Source: Lepas anatifera (taxonomy: Eukaryota > Arthropoda > Thecostraca > Lepadidae). Taken from it: 64,000 bases of DNA. The stretch is from assembly GCA_034440635.1 (NCBI GenBank), contig JAOTON010000477.1, positions 364,001 through 428,000 on the forward strand. The letters run 5' to 3'. Position numbers and translations under genes: made by a program. This document shows positions 1 to 11,900 of this stretch, one piece after another. The stretch's first letter is position 1; each line of letters begins with the position of its first letter. The notes beneath the pieces were generated by a model. It worked only from the letters and a program-made list of their open reading frames with translations, made no database searches and had not been told where the DNA came from.

Positions 1-523
1 GCCGCACAGAAACAAACGTTACCAGTCATTGATGGACCGCGTGGTGGTTTAGGTGGCGACTCGGGATGAGGGACGGAACAGATATATAGGAGTCTTAGAA
101 ACACATTGTTCTCCATAACCGTGTGCTTCTTTTGCTCACAATGACATCATGCATTTCCCAGCTACGTCAGCACGCATCTCCAAAGGCAAGTACCCAGCGC
201 AAGTGCAGCGAGAGGACAGATGCCACAGGCTTAGTTAAATTGCTCACAGGTGTTTGATAAATGTGGCTGGCTGAGGGGTGAAAAACATTTATGACAAGCA
301 GCAAAATTTAATGACTTCAGGTAGAGAGTTGGGGCACCGATGCTGCTTTGGAGGAACGGCGAATAAAGAGAAGGCAATTAAAGACTGAACTTTGCATCAT
401 TTTAGAAAATAATTTTGAAAAACAGAGCAAAATAGTATAACAATCTGCATAGAAATAAACCATAGATAACGGACCAAAATGTTATGCGATACGTGATTGT
501 TTTTAATCCAGTAGAGACACCGG
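1..523. other. No gene recognised
   Basis: Mixed-composition sequence with no convincing coding region, RNA gene or repeat boundary. It may be the flank of the repeat arm that starts near 524. Confidence 0.4.
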
Positions 524-1090
524 GACGTTCCACCCTAAGACGACCGAAAAATTCCGGAATCTTCACCCGATCATTTTTTATTTCCTTCAAATTTGATTTG
601 TAGGTGGTTTCAAAGGCATTGGATCGGTTCAAAGCCTGAACAATACCAACAATTTGGCTTCGGAGATATGGATCCCGGCAGTTTTCAAAGGTTAGGTGCT
701 TTGTAAATATGTTTTTAGCGGCCGATGATACCAATGCTATGCCAGTGATTTTGGTAAATCCTTTTGTGTGGAACATACGCAAAGAAAAAGAAGAGGTTGA
801 ACAACAAGGATTTTAAGTTTTTGAAAATTTCGTTCACATGACCTTTTAACATGATTTTCAAAGGTGGCCTTGATCCGAAATCGCTTGAAATTGGTAGTTC
901 GTCTGAAAGTGATTTTAAATCCATTTAATCCTTTTCAAACAGAAGAATAAGAAATATCGGTATCGAGTTGTATATTCTACTGTTAAACTTCAAAAAAATG
1001 GACAGCGGGTGACAATTGACAGCCTTCTTTACCGTGGTGACAGCCTTCTAACTCATGGTGTAATTGTGCTGGGGCTTTGGAACGAGCAAA
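524..1090 (+). repeat. Solo copy of the long inverted-repeat arm of the 8.7-13.6 kb transposon
   Basis: The stretch follows the same order of motifs as the arms at 8744-9372 (+) and 12985-13610 (-). These are a tip containing TTCCACC-TAAGAC, then an 'ACCCGA' block, a block beginning TATTTCCTTCAAATTTG, a 'GGAGATATGG' block, and a final TATCGAGTTG block. It is diverged from both other arms. No transposase lies beside it, so it looks like a solo arm or a MITE derived from the arm. Confidence 0.6.
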
Positions 1091-1165
1091 ATGACTCCTG
1101 AGCAGCCCTGCTAACAGGAACGATTTAGCGACACCATATGACCCTGGCGGCTGGAACATCAATAA
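1082..1165 (+). repeat. SINE core fragment
   Basis: It carries the block CGACACCATATGACCCTGGC followed by a CTGG-A-C-T motif. The same block occurs in the tRNA-headed SINEs at 27487-27665 and 30863-31050 (both minus strand) and in the fragment near 12715-12830. The tRNA-like head is missing here, so this is a truncated copy. Confidence 0.5.
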
Positions 1166-1325
1166 CACCCCGGAAAGAATGATCTGGAATCGTTAGCTCT
1201 CTTGACAATCGTAGAAGAGATGGTGAAAAGTTCGGAGAAGTCGGTGATGAATTATCACGCTGGTGGATCACAGACCCAGGGAGCTGTACTGCTATTCTCT
1301 CTTCAGGTGTTATGACAGATGGGAG

Positions 1326-1744
1326 CAGTGGCGGATCTAGCCACTGGGTTTGGGAGGGTAGATCAAAGTAAAAAAGCAAACAAACACATCACGTGGTGAA
1401 TATATTTGGTCATAATTAACTAGACGGTAGGTGAAGGGAGGGGTAAACCAAAGTCGGAAAGCAAAACAAAAACGTCACAGGTTGAAATATGTGGCCACAA
1501 GATGCTTCCTTTTTCTTTCCAAGGGTCATTCGCTAAAAATAAATTTTAAATATCTAGAGGTCCGATGTCCAATATTTACACTGAATTTGACTGTTTCAGT
1601 TGAAACGCCAAAACTTTAAAAACCTAAAAATGAGCCGGGGAAAAACGTGATCAACAACTTTGGGGGCGGGGAAAAACATAGTTTTCCCACGAGCCTTTTC
1701 GTATGGGGAATGCCTTTTTTGCCCCCCTCCTGGATCTTCCACTG
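1326..1744. mobile_element. hAT-type MITE with 8-bp target-site duplication
   Basis: A 419-bp non-autonomous element. The left end begins CAGTGGCGGATCTAGCC and the right end finishes with GGATCTTCCACTG, which are imperfect terminal inverted repeats of the CAGTGGCGG type common in hAT MITEs. The flanks are GATGGGAG (1318-1325) and GATGGGAA (1745-1752), an 8-bp duplication with one mismatch, as expected for hAT. A second, interrupted copy lies at 49814-51049. There is no coding capacity. Confidence 0.75.
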
Positions 1745-1879
1745 GATGGGAAGAAGGTACTACGCCTTTCCGTTTTTTCGCCTTGTTTTCGTACTTCTCC
1801 TTCCCGACAGTCCTCGACAAAAATCAAATAAATTGCAGTTGGGCACTCTGACATCAGCCGAACGGGCGTCCTCACCACA

Positions 1880-3292
1880 GCAGTGGCATGCAGGTGCGCG
1901 GCATGCGCCATTTTTCCGCCGTTCACGGTTTTCCCGCGGACACGTTTACGCCAGAGCCCCTGAATGGTAGGCCTCCAGGAACTGGTTGCACCTGTCACCC
2001 ATCGGGCTGGATGCAGTTGAATATTTTCACTCAGTGCGTTCCACCACTTCTTGCGTCATGCAAAGCGTACTGAAGATGAGCCCGTAATTCTGCTTTTTAA
2101 CGGACACATGTCACATACCAAGAACCTCGACTTCTTTGACCTCGCCAGGAGCAACCACGTGAAGTACTAGTTCTACCTCGACGCTGCATGCATCAGTTGC
2201 AGCCACTGGACGTAGGTTTCGTGTTCCTGCTGAATCTCATCACGCGCAAGTCATCGAGAAGTGGCTGAACATCGTTGGGTGATGCCATCACTGTGTGCCA
2301 AGTTGGTGAGCTCTTCGTGGAAACATATTGGCGTGCCGCGGTGCCAGTTACATCGATCAGCGCCTTTCATCGTAACGGTATCTCGCCGCGCGATAAGTTT
2401 GTCTTCAGTGATGCGAATTTTGCAGCCTCAGGCGTCACAGATGTGCCAGAAGAGGCTGGGAGTGCCTCAGACACTAACTCACCCGACGCCTCAACTCACA
2501 CCGGGAACGAACTCAGCTGCCACACCGAGAACAAACTCAGCTGCCACACCGGGAACGAACTCAGCTGCCACACCGGGAACGAGCTCAGCTGCCACACCGG
2601 GAACGAACTCAGCTGCCACACCGGGAACGAGCTCAGCTGCCACACCGGGAACGAACTCAGCTGCCACACAGAGAACGAACTCAGCTGCCACACAGAGAAC
2701 GAGTTCAGCTGCCAGACCGGGAACGAACTCAGTTGGCTCTGGCGCACCGGAAGCTATTTTACCCATACCAAGAGTAACTCAGCGGGTAAAAAAAACTGTC
2801 AAGGGGTGCAGGAAAATTTCTTGCGAAGTTCTGACATCTTCACCATACAAACAAATGCTCCAAGAATGGTAGGAAAGGCAGAAAACGATATCAAAGAAAC
2901 AATTGAAAAGTGCAAGTGGAAAAATTCGAAGGGACAGAGGAAAAAGAGAAACACAACACAAGAAAAAATCGAGCACAGAGGAGAAGGAATTACCATACAT
3001 TTACTGCTCGGAGAATTTCGGAAAATCTACAAATGGAAAGAGGTGGATACAACGTCAGAACTACCTGAAATGGGCACACGATGTTTGTGCAGGCATGGAT
3101 AATGTTAACGACTCGTTCACGTGTGAACCGTGTATGGACATTCAATGCGAACAGTTGTTCAGCATGGATAGGAAGATGTTGTTGAACATGGGTAAGTACT
3201 TGCTTACCGAAGTACTTTCTCGCAAAAATAATTCTGTGATGCGTGGGATGTGTGAACTAGATAGACCATACGGGAGTGTCGTCCTGCACTAA
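1880..3292 (+). pseudogene. Decayed pogo/Tigger-like DDE transposase
   Basis: Fragments in shifting frames follow the order of a pogo-type DDE_1 transposase. They are a PPGT...HPSGWM segment near 1970-2016, LLFNGHMSHTKNLDFFDLAR at 2091-2150 (the NGHMSH motif around the second catalytic Asp is N-for-D here), and a VGELF...SAFHRNGI...VFSDANFA segment at 2298-2425 typical of the C-terminal part of these transposases. Last comes a C-terminal PHD-like cysteine/histidine module near 2990-3130 (YCSENFGK...W..WAHDVCAG...FTCEPC). A stop interrupts the DDE part at about 2168, several frameshifts are needed, and a 24-bp minisatellite has expanded inside. The upstream N-terminal DNA-binding half was not found. 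This is a dead copy. Confidence 0.7.
2496..2740 (+). repeat. 24-bp minisatellite inside the pogo-like pseudogene
   Basis: About ten tandem units of 24 bp with the core CTCAGCTGCCACACCGGGAA. Because 24 is a multiple of three, two frames stay open: one reads repeated TNSAATPG, another repeated NELSCHTG. Units differ at a few positions (CGGG/CAGA, GAAC/GAGC). It lies between the DDE remnant and the C-terminal finger-like remnant. Confidence 0.85.
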
Positions 3293-3299
3293 AAATCCT

Positions 3300-4800
3300 G
3301 TGATTTGTTCTTGTGATTAATCCAAGCAGTAAAACGTTTGATTCAACAAGCTTGGTTTGATTTCAACCCCATAAAATGCGCGTATTTGTATGTTTTTATG
3401 TCATGATTATGTGAGGTAATTTGGAATCGCGGTGGGGTAGCTTGAGCCAGAGGTGTTCCGATTTACACCGTGATTTTCGAGAACAGAATTTGGCATTGTC
3501 TCATATATTGTCTCTTACATAACAAATGTGTTGATTTTCTCCTAATTTCACTGCACAGTGATTTATGTACCTGAATGTTTGACAAGACAAAATCACACAG
3601 AATATAGATTCAGAAAGATATATGTTTTGGTGGTTCCTATGTTGCGGTAAATTGTGTTTGACTGGGACATATTAAGTTCTTTCAAGAGTTGTTTAAGACA
3701 CCAGTCGTATTTAATTAACATTAGTGGCTCCGAAGTTAAGTAGGCCAAATTCCCCCATCTTTCCCGTGCGATTTTTCATATTAAGTCTTGGAAACAAATG
3801 TATGCCCAATATGCTTTTGCGATTCATTTGTGATAACTTCGTTCTCGCGGGAGCGCCGGCCGTACTTTCACGAACCACGGCTGATATAATGGCAGCTCCC
3901 GGCCGCCGCTGCAGATTCTCAGGACTCACGCGCCCTACTTCGTGCTCACTCTGGATTCAGTCTGAACTCGCACGTGACCCAGGCGCGCCTACTGTTTAGT
4001 ACCGCCGCGTTGCGCTCAGACAGGCAACACAAATTTAGGTCAGTCATATCAGTGCAAGTACTCCCAGTGGAGTACTTGGCGGGGTTGACTTTCCTATTAA
4101 GGACTGTCATTTCAAATTTGGGGACTTGTCAGCGAAACAGCATATGTATTTTCCCCATCTGAGGTTATCTGTACGCCCACCTGGCACCTGATAATATATG
4201 TGTCATTATTGAGTTGTACTTAATTTCAATGCCGATCAGGTCGGACGGAGATAGATAGGAAAATGGCGAACGTAGGACGCAAAACCAGAAAGTAAAGCTA
4301 AATGATAAGAACGCGTGAAGTGATAACAGCAGCTAGGGCCAAAAGAAAATCACCCACACATAACAAGAAAGTATTATCATATATTGCTCATAAAACACTA
4401 CAATAAGCTTTCACTTGCGTGAAAACCCCTTAGTCACATTACCGAAGCACGCCTATTGCATCAAATTGTCATATACTGTAGGCTTGGAAATAAGGTACGG
4501 CTACTCTCCTTTTCCCGACTGTCCTGTGAACAGTCTATTCACTCAGCAAAAGTACAATAAAATTACATTAGAAACCCCTCATTTTGAGCTGTTGGAACTG
4601 CCTCTGTCCAAAAATATATACAAAAAGTAAACGAATTATCACCTTGTGAAGATATTTGGACGGCGGTCCGGTATCCTTCATCGCAGCTGTAGAATAACAG
4701 CTAACTCCGTCGTCCTAGATTATGTTGGGCGGCGGCGGTGATGCGGTGGGGTAACCCTCCCCGTAGCCGGTCGACCTGGATTGTCAAGGTTATGCACCCA
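3300..4800. other. Intergenic, no gene seen
   Basis: No open frame here resembles a known family. The segment becomes more GC-rich towards 4700-5000, where promoter-like sequence begins. Confidence 0.4.
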
Positions 4801-4819
4801 TCTCAAGCCGATCGCTTGT

Positions 4820-4987
4820 TATAAAGAGAGTCCCGGTCCGGCGGAGAGGGTCGTTGGTGAACATCACGGCGGCTGGTAAACATCACAGGGCTAGTGATCG
4901 ACCGGTGCGCACCTCTCAGGCATCATGTAGGTGTACGAGCACAGCAGCCGGCTTTTCTGCGTGCCGGCTGCCGAGTGACGAGGCAAT
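4820..4987 (+). promoter_or_regulatory. Possible promoter and non-coding first exon of the SLC23-like gene
   Basis: A TATAAA box at 4820-4825 lies in a GC-rich stretch. About 160 bp further on, a strong donor (CAAT|GTAAGT, exon end 4987) is followed by AT-rich sequence. This would give a first exon from about 4850 to 4987. It contains only a minimal ATG-TAG upstream reading frame. Joining it to the exon at 5802 puts a stop (TGA) in frame upstream and gives no ATG before Met-35 of the traced protein. The link is inferred. Confidence 0.35.
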
Positions 4988-5801
4988 GTAAGTGAATTGA
5001 GCAGAAGGCTAAGTGTGTGGCTTAACCTATCGGTGAGGTAAGATTGTATCCCTGTGTTTCATTCGCCTTTAACACATTGAATATAGATGTATCGTTAGTT
5101 ATCGGATCTTTTTGTAGTGACGGCTAGCAAAGATCATGAGAGTCACGAGCAGCACGGGCAATAAAAACAGCGTTATTGTTACAACCTGACATACTATTTA
5201 TGATATTAAATCATTCTAACTGCTCTCAATATTGTTATGGACATCTTTGTTGTTCAAAGACCGCGCCCTACACGATAATACTCGGTTTGCGTATAACGCC
5301 TCCCTAAATACTGAGTCTGTGGAGTCATAGCTCGGTCCTGGGTAAAGATAGTATCTTATAACTATGCGGGAATCGGTGCAATTTAATTTTAAGGAAAGTC
5401 AGAAAATTTCCGAAGCGTATCACAAACAGTTCTGGAGATATCTTGGAAAAACCTGAAGGGTGGGCAGAATTTAGCATCTGACAGGAAAAGGGCTAAACAC
5501 CTATGCATTGTTTTCTCAGTTTGGATCAATACCTCGATTGCTTTGCAGTCTGACCAGAAAACAAGTCTGAAATACTCTCAGTGAAAAAATGGTGATAAAC
5601 AACACGCTTTGGCAAGAAGAGAATCCGATTTTAAATCTGATTTTAAATCCATCTCGGGATTTAAGAATTCTGAAAAGTTGTGTCCAATCCGATCCAGTTT
5701 ACTTATGTTTAACGGGCCTACCTATGTACCCATTCTACCTATAATCCAATGGTTTAAGGATCTACCTATATATCCAATCCATGACACACTTCACTCTGTA
5801 G

Positions 5802-5963
5802 GCGTTGGCCACAGATGGCGGAGGAGATGACGACAAGTCCACCGCCAGCCCTGGCGCCGCTCAAACCGGCGATGACGCCCCATCGGGACCTCGCCAAGGC
5901 GACATGCTCTTCACCATCGACGATGTGCCGCCCTGGTACACCTGTGCTCTGCTCGGGTTTCAG
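5802..5963 (+). CDS. SLC23A1-like: SLC23-like exon 1 (traced): N-terminus and start of TM1
   Basis: The acceptor is CTCTGTAG|GCG and the donor CAG|GTCCGT, ending in phase 0. It encodes a hydrophilic acidic tail followed by GDMLFTIDDVPPWYTCALLG, the conserved entry to TM1. An in-frame TAG overlaps the acceptor (5799-5801), so the reading frame cannot extend upstream without splicing. The first in-frame Met is at 5904. An out-of-frame ATG with a good context sits at 5815, which makes the true start uncertain. Confidence 0.85.
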
Positions 5964-8900
5964 GTCCGTCTAGCTGAGAGTGTGAAACTGGATGTTCGTG
6001 TTGTTTTTATGACTTCTGACACTCGTCTTTGATTTGGATTCATCGCTAATGCTCCCATAAGGAAAATTGTACGACCATGGAGCATTAGTTACAACAAATC
6101 TAGAACCCTTCAAACCAAAGTTGATACTAAATACATTCTAAATCATGTTAACTCATTCCAATATCTCGCATTTCTCAGATGCGTTTACGGAAAATATTTC
6201 CGATTACGGTGGAAAAAGGAGCAAAAGGGTGTTCTTTTAACTTGATTTTCAAAAACCATTCCACGCTGTACCAAATGAGGGTCAGTACGTTGTTTTCATT
6301 TTTTAGATACATAAACTACGGGCACTCGCATTGACAAAATAATAAACTTGGTGATTGTGGTCAATACAAGGTAGAACTAGAACTAGATTATCAAATCCTA
6401 TACTGAGTGGTGCAGACTCTTCTTCATCGGATACAACACATTAGCAGCTAGACGCGAAATCCACAGCCTAAAGCTATACCAGCGACTTATAAACAACAAC
6501 GGTAGGCTCACAGAATTTATTGTAAACACAATTCCGCCAACCCGACAGCAAGACGCAGACCGAAGACTACGCAACGCCCTGACCTTCTCCCTTCCCCAAA
6601 CCGAACCTCTTTGTTCCAATAGGCTGGTGGGTGTTAATCCCAGGCGGGCAAGATTTTCATTTTCGTCGGTGCTTCTTTGCAGTGTTTTTATGCACCGTTT
6701 ACAACGGTGGCCGTATTACGCATCTATGTAATGTTAACTGAGCCTCATTGCTAATTCAGGAATATGATTGCCTGCTTGTTTTTGTATCAATGTACCATGA
6801 GTGGCACAGTGTGTGGAATGTGGATTAAGTAGCTACCCACACTAAGCAGTTAATAGCGTCAGCTTTACGTATTCAGCATTTGATTGGCGACAAGTTTGAG
6901 GCTTTTTCCTCCCCGGTAAAAGTCTAACCTAGGCCAGCGTAAAATAGAAACATTGGTGCAAGGTTAGTCCCGACGTTGACCATGGCACCGGCAGCAATTT
7001 CTGACAATGCTGGGCGGCGCGGTGGTAATGCCTCTGGTGGTAACGCTGAGTATCTGTATGGCCGAAGACGAGCCGACGCGCGCCTACGTGGCCGGCTCCT
7101 CTCTTCTCGTCTCCGGCATCACCACTCTGCTCCAGACGACGCTTGGCTCCAGGTGAGTCAACGTCACACAACACTGAACTGAAGTTCTGTACCATTTGGA
7201 TTATTGCTTTCTTCTTTTCTGGTGTACTCAGCGTAGACGATATTTATTTATATTTCCAAGAGGCCGGTTCTCCCGACAGACAACCTTATTGAATCCCAAT
7301 CTTTGGGCACCAGTGCTGGCTTGGTTCTTGCAGTCGCGTTCCTGCGCTTAGTATGATACTTCGGCCGATCGTGGATGTAACGCCCTGTATCCTCCGGGTG
7401 TTCATGTACATACATACATACATACAGTCCCCCGCAATGGAAATTGCCCTGACTAGGCTCGACCGGTTTAGAATGGATATCTCGGAACCTATGCTGCTTT
7501 TAGCTTTACGGACGGGTTCATCAGGTGTATTTTTGTAAGCGCTTTCCAGTGGTCACCATTATTTATTAATCAAATACCAGTGTGTGAAGATATTGCGCAA
7601 AACTAATTTGGCTGCTTTTAGCCGGGGCAGTCTTCCGTGAAATTGCCACCGCCTCTGATAATCATCCAGGAACCTTTCACCCGTACCTGGACCACGTGAC
7701 CTCACAGATGAATGGGCGGTTGGCATTGTGCCAGCTCATTCATCCCTCTCACAAATCTTGTCGTGTCTATGAGGCATTCGTGTTGCAGTTGCTCCAGTGT
7801 TCCTGTATGCTGGACATCTGGCGTCACTGACCTGAGGCAGTGCAATGACAGAACCACGAACCACTTTTTAAGGAGGCAGCGATGTTCAACAAGACGGTCA
7901 CAGATGGGAAAAATTCCTGGGAACCCATGTTGTTGCAAGGAAGCAAACACATTTTGACCTCCTGGATCCGTCCTTGTGCTTGGGTTGCGAAACCTGCAGG
8001 ATGTCGCTAGCTGCCGGGGCTTTCCTCGCCGGCCTGCCTATTTAGAGATGATTCTGGTAAAACGGCTGAAACAGTGATACAGCTTTGTTTGCAGGTTCCA
8101 GTATAAAACATATTTTCAAATACGTGTCGGAAGAGGGGGCAGTGGTAGCCATAGGCGGATCAAGAGGGGGGTGAAGGGAGGCAGTTGCCCCCCCCTAAAT
8201 CGACCCTCGGCGCCTCCTAAGATGGTCACGGCGCTTCTCAGAAGGGTTGATGGCGACCCCCTGAAATGTCACTTCCCACCCCTCCCCTCAGGATGTGAAA
8301 ATCGGCGATAGGATTTGGCGCCCACCTGATAGGTTTTTCCTGCCATAAGTGGCAGCCCTTGGTCCGGATGGCACCCCTGACAAGTTGCGCCCCCTCCCCG
8401 CCTCCTCCCAGTGGTGTTCCTGGATCCACCTATGGAGGGGGCAGGCCCCCAATTTTAATTAAATATCCCGATTAAAAAACATAAGAAAATAATCGGAAAT
8501 CGTGACGGCAGTATTTCACGAAGGTCATAAGGAGCCTGAACCTGACTAGGTTCTTTCTGGAGGGGACATTTTGTTGTCAACAGGAGGATGAAGATTCGCT
8601 GGCTCCATAACTGTTTTGTCGGTGGCTACGAATGTGTACTACCTGACAATTTTTCAAGATAAATGGGCTTCATATCGTCAACGAAAGATTTGAATGAGAT
8701 GACTACGTCTATTAGTGATCCCGCCGGTCGACATGTTGCAGTAGGTGCATTCCACCATAAGACGACCAGTGACCTACACCCGACCATTTTTATTTCCTTC
8801 AAATTTGGGTCACTAAGGGTTTCGAGGGCGCTGAATTGATTGGAACCCTCGGAAAAATTCCCAAAAATTTTTGTCGGAGATATGGCCCCAGGCAATGTTC

Positions 8901-11900
8901 GAAGTTGGTGTTAGAAGTATTTTTTAACGGCTCATAGTTTCGAAGTTTTCGCAGTGATTTTCATAAATCTTTTTATTGCATTAAAAATAGATATAAAAAC
9001 ATCTTAGCTATCTCGGATTTTCAAATTTCAAAAATTTTGGTTACTTGATTTCTTGACATAATTTTTCAACGATGACCTTGACCCGAAGTTATTTGAAATT
9101 TGTATTTTTGTCTGAAAGCGATTTGAAATACATTCAAACTCTTTCAAATGAAATAATAAAAACATTGGGTATCGAGTTGCATATATTTTTTCTAGCTTCC
9201 AAAAGCAGACACCAGGTGGCAAAATAAACCCATTCTCGCCGTAACTCATTATGCAATTGCGCTAGAGCCTTGCGACCAAAACTAACCTGCCTTTTGCTAC
9301 TGGTAGTTTGTTCTCGTGACCTTGTATTATATCAGGTCATGTCAGGTCACCTAGGGTAAGGCTTTCCAGCATGAGTGATAGTTTGCTATTTGAGTTTTAA
9401 AAAGCTACTTAAATTAATAATAAAAGATGTCCGGAACCATTGCCAGTTTATTTAAACACATACACACAGCTTCCCACGCATAGAAAACAACAACAATATG
9501 TTAGGCAAAGCCTCTGTTTCATGTGGTGAATCCTAAATATTTTTATCGGTGACTGCTCATTTCATTAAACCCGCTTCGCCACCTTTACGTGCCTGCATAG
9601 GTCATCTTCTGACAGCCTGTATACCTGCATAGTTTCAAAGTCCACAGGATTGAACCTGTGGCTTCTCCGGGTGCCCTTGATGGTGACAGTGGTGGCGAAG
9701 CGGCCCCGGAGATCTGCGGCTACTTTTTGTATTTCACTCCCCGACACATACAAAAATTCAATCGACGACCTGAACTTGTCGGTCAGAAATTGAAACATGT
9801 GCTCAGCAGTGAGGATCTGGTTGGTGACCGGCCGACGCAGACTCTCCCGGTAGGTGGCCGCTTCACCGTTCCACCTATGCCGTCACATGCCCCCTTACCA
9901 TGTGAGGTGGCAAGAAGTGCCACTCACACGATATGCCCTTGAAGTCAGCGGCGTGGTGGCACACATTTATAAAGTTGTACCTATTTTTGTACTGCGCGCT
10001 ACTGCCATCGCTAAAGTAGTGGATTTTTGACACTCTCGGTAGCTTTTTCTGAATTAATGGCACTAAATGTTTGATGAAAGCATGGACAGAGGTGGAACTA
10101 TGTTTTGTATCGTCAGAAATGACGCGAAGCTCTGGTGCTGCTCGATGCTATCTTCTCGCCAGTACGCGACGAAGGGGTGCACAGTGCACTGTGTGGCATC
10201 CACCAAAACCCTGCACAGCATCCTGTACGATGAAAGTGTAATTTTCGGAGAAGTCACCTTGAACGACGACTTCATCATCAGCTACACTTCTTTGAGGTGC
10301 TTGAAAAAGCAGCCTGTGCCCTTGCTTCATAGTGGTGCTGTGCAAGGTCAGTATTTGCTTGCTCAGCTTTGTCACGCTTTCTTCAGAGTTAATACCATCT
10401 CTGCCAGTGTACACCTATCTGCGCTCTCCCACTGTTTATACCTGACCTCAACATCACCGTCAACATCTTCACCTTCCTCCTGCACCAAATGGTCAAATAC
10501 TCCGCCACACCTTCTCACCCGGACATTGGTCAATTACCCATCATACAGTCCGATTATCTGGTTGCACAGCCATGTAATCAAATCCTCACATGTTAGCCCA
10601 GGACAGTTAGGCAGACAGAGGAGGCGGGGTTTTGATGATAGGTGCAACGCACACGAGTGCGTGCCGCTTCCTGCCGCCAAGTGCTTGGGGGGCGCCGCAA
10701 ATGATGGAGCTGATGTCTGGGTTGTTCTCATCAGTCTTATAAAGCTCATTCTCCTCAACTTCCGGCCGGCCGTTTTGCACATTTACTTTTGCGTTTTCGT
10801 CCATCGGATGCAGTCTTTTTACCAGGACACATGCGACTGACCTCGTCGTCTTCGTAAAATCTCTTGACTTTCAGCTTGACCTCTTTTGTGATTCTATGCC
10901 GGCCTCTACTCATGCTTTGCACTTCTGGTAAAATACCATGGTTTCGTTTCAGTTCTCGGCTCTTCTTCACCATGTGCGCGCTGGCCCCAAAAAATCAGCC
11001 GTTCTTTCGATAGAATATGGCGACAAAGTCAAAATGGCCGGCGTTCTTGTAGTCATCCGTGTCTTTGAAGGCATCCTTTAGTTCTCATGAGGGCTTTATA
11101 CCTAAAGCACCGGAAAATATCATGACTGATTGATCTGTTAATGGTAAGTATGCGTATCTGCATTATTTCTGGATACTAGTCAAGCTTGTGAAATTTAAAA
11201 CTATTTTACAACACATTGCTTACGAAATTTTTCAAAATATGGAAACAAAATCGAGCGAGACGCTCTTGTGCCTGTCAATATTTAACCAATTAACCAAAAA
11301 ATACAATGCCAACCAAATTAGGTTTAGATGCACGATAATCATAAATCTCCCTTGAGACGATTTCTTTGTGGCAGACTATGCTAGCCCATGGCTATATCGA
11401 AAATAATGATATCATGGCGTGATAACTACGTGATCCAAATCTTTAAAAAATTGGGGAATTATTCTAGGAACCACTAGACGAGTGAATAGGGAGTATCAAC
11501 TAGACTGCATCCTAGCAATAGGAATACGCGCCATTGCGAAAGCAATCACCGTATAAACCGGAAAATGTGTCACCAATGCTCATGAAAGTTTTAAATCTCT
11601 GAACAAAACAATGGTGTACATAAACATACCTTTCCAGTCGCCCTGGGCCTCCCGACGGGTTTTTCGGGTATTTCGGGTTGGAAGGTCGATATCAGGGTAT
11701 GCTCTATCTTTCTTTTAACAGGCTGACCACTTTTGAAGCTTTTCAGAGCCCGCGTATCGCCGTGTACTGGGCTTCAACCCCCTGCGAAAATGATACATTG
11801 TTAGGTTCTATGACCCGATATGAACAAGCGCGGAACTGGTCCTAGTGTTAGTTAATTTAACCGCATAAATGTAGGCAAGGAAACTCAGTGGGCATGCTGA

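Noticed and set aside
2496..2740. CRISPR-like array
   Set aside because: 24-bp units are contiguous with no unique spacers, and the genome is eukaryotic. It is a minisatellite.
5815..5965. ATG at 5815 in strong context as the start of the SLC23-like protein
   Set aside because: It is out of frame with DDVPPWY and reads a protein without family similarity.
7404..7426. TACA microsatellite
   Set aside because: Only about four or five units; not worth a feature.
7702..7957. Minus-strand text FFPSVTVLLNIAASL, weakly like the C-terminal dimerisation region of hAT transposases
   Set aside because: Needs a frame change after about 30 residues, lacks the conserved C-x-R/E-R-S segment, and no other hAT domain is near. 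Too weak to list.
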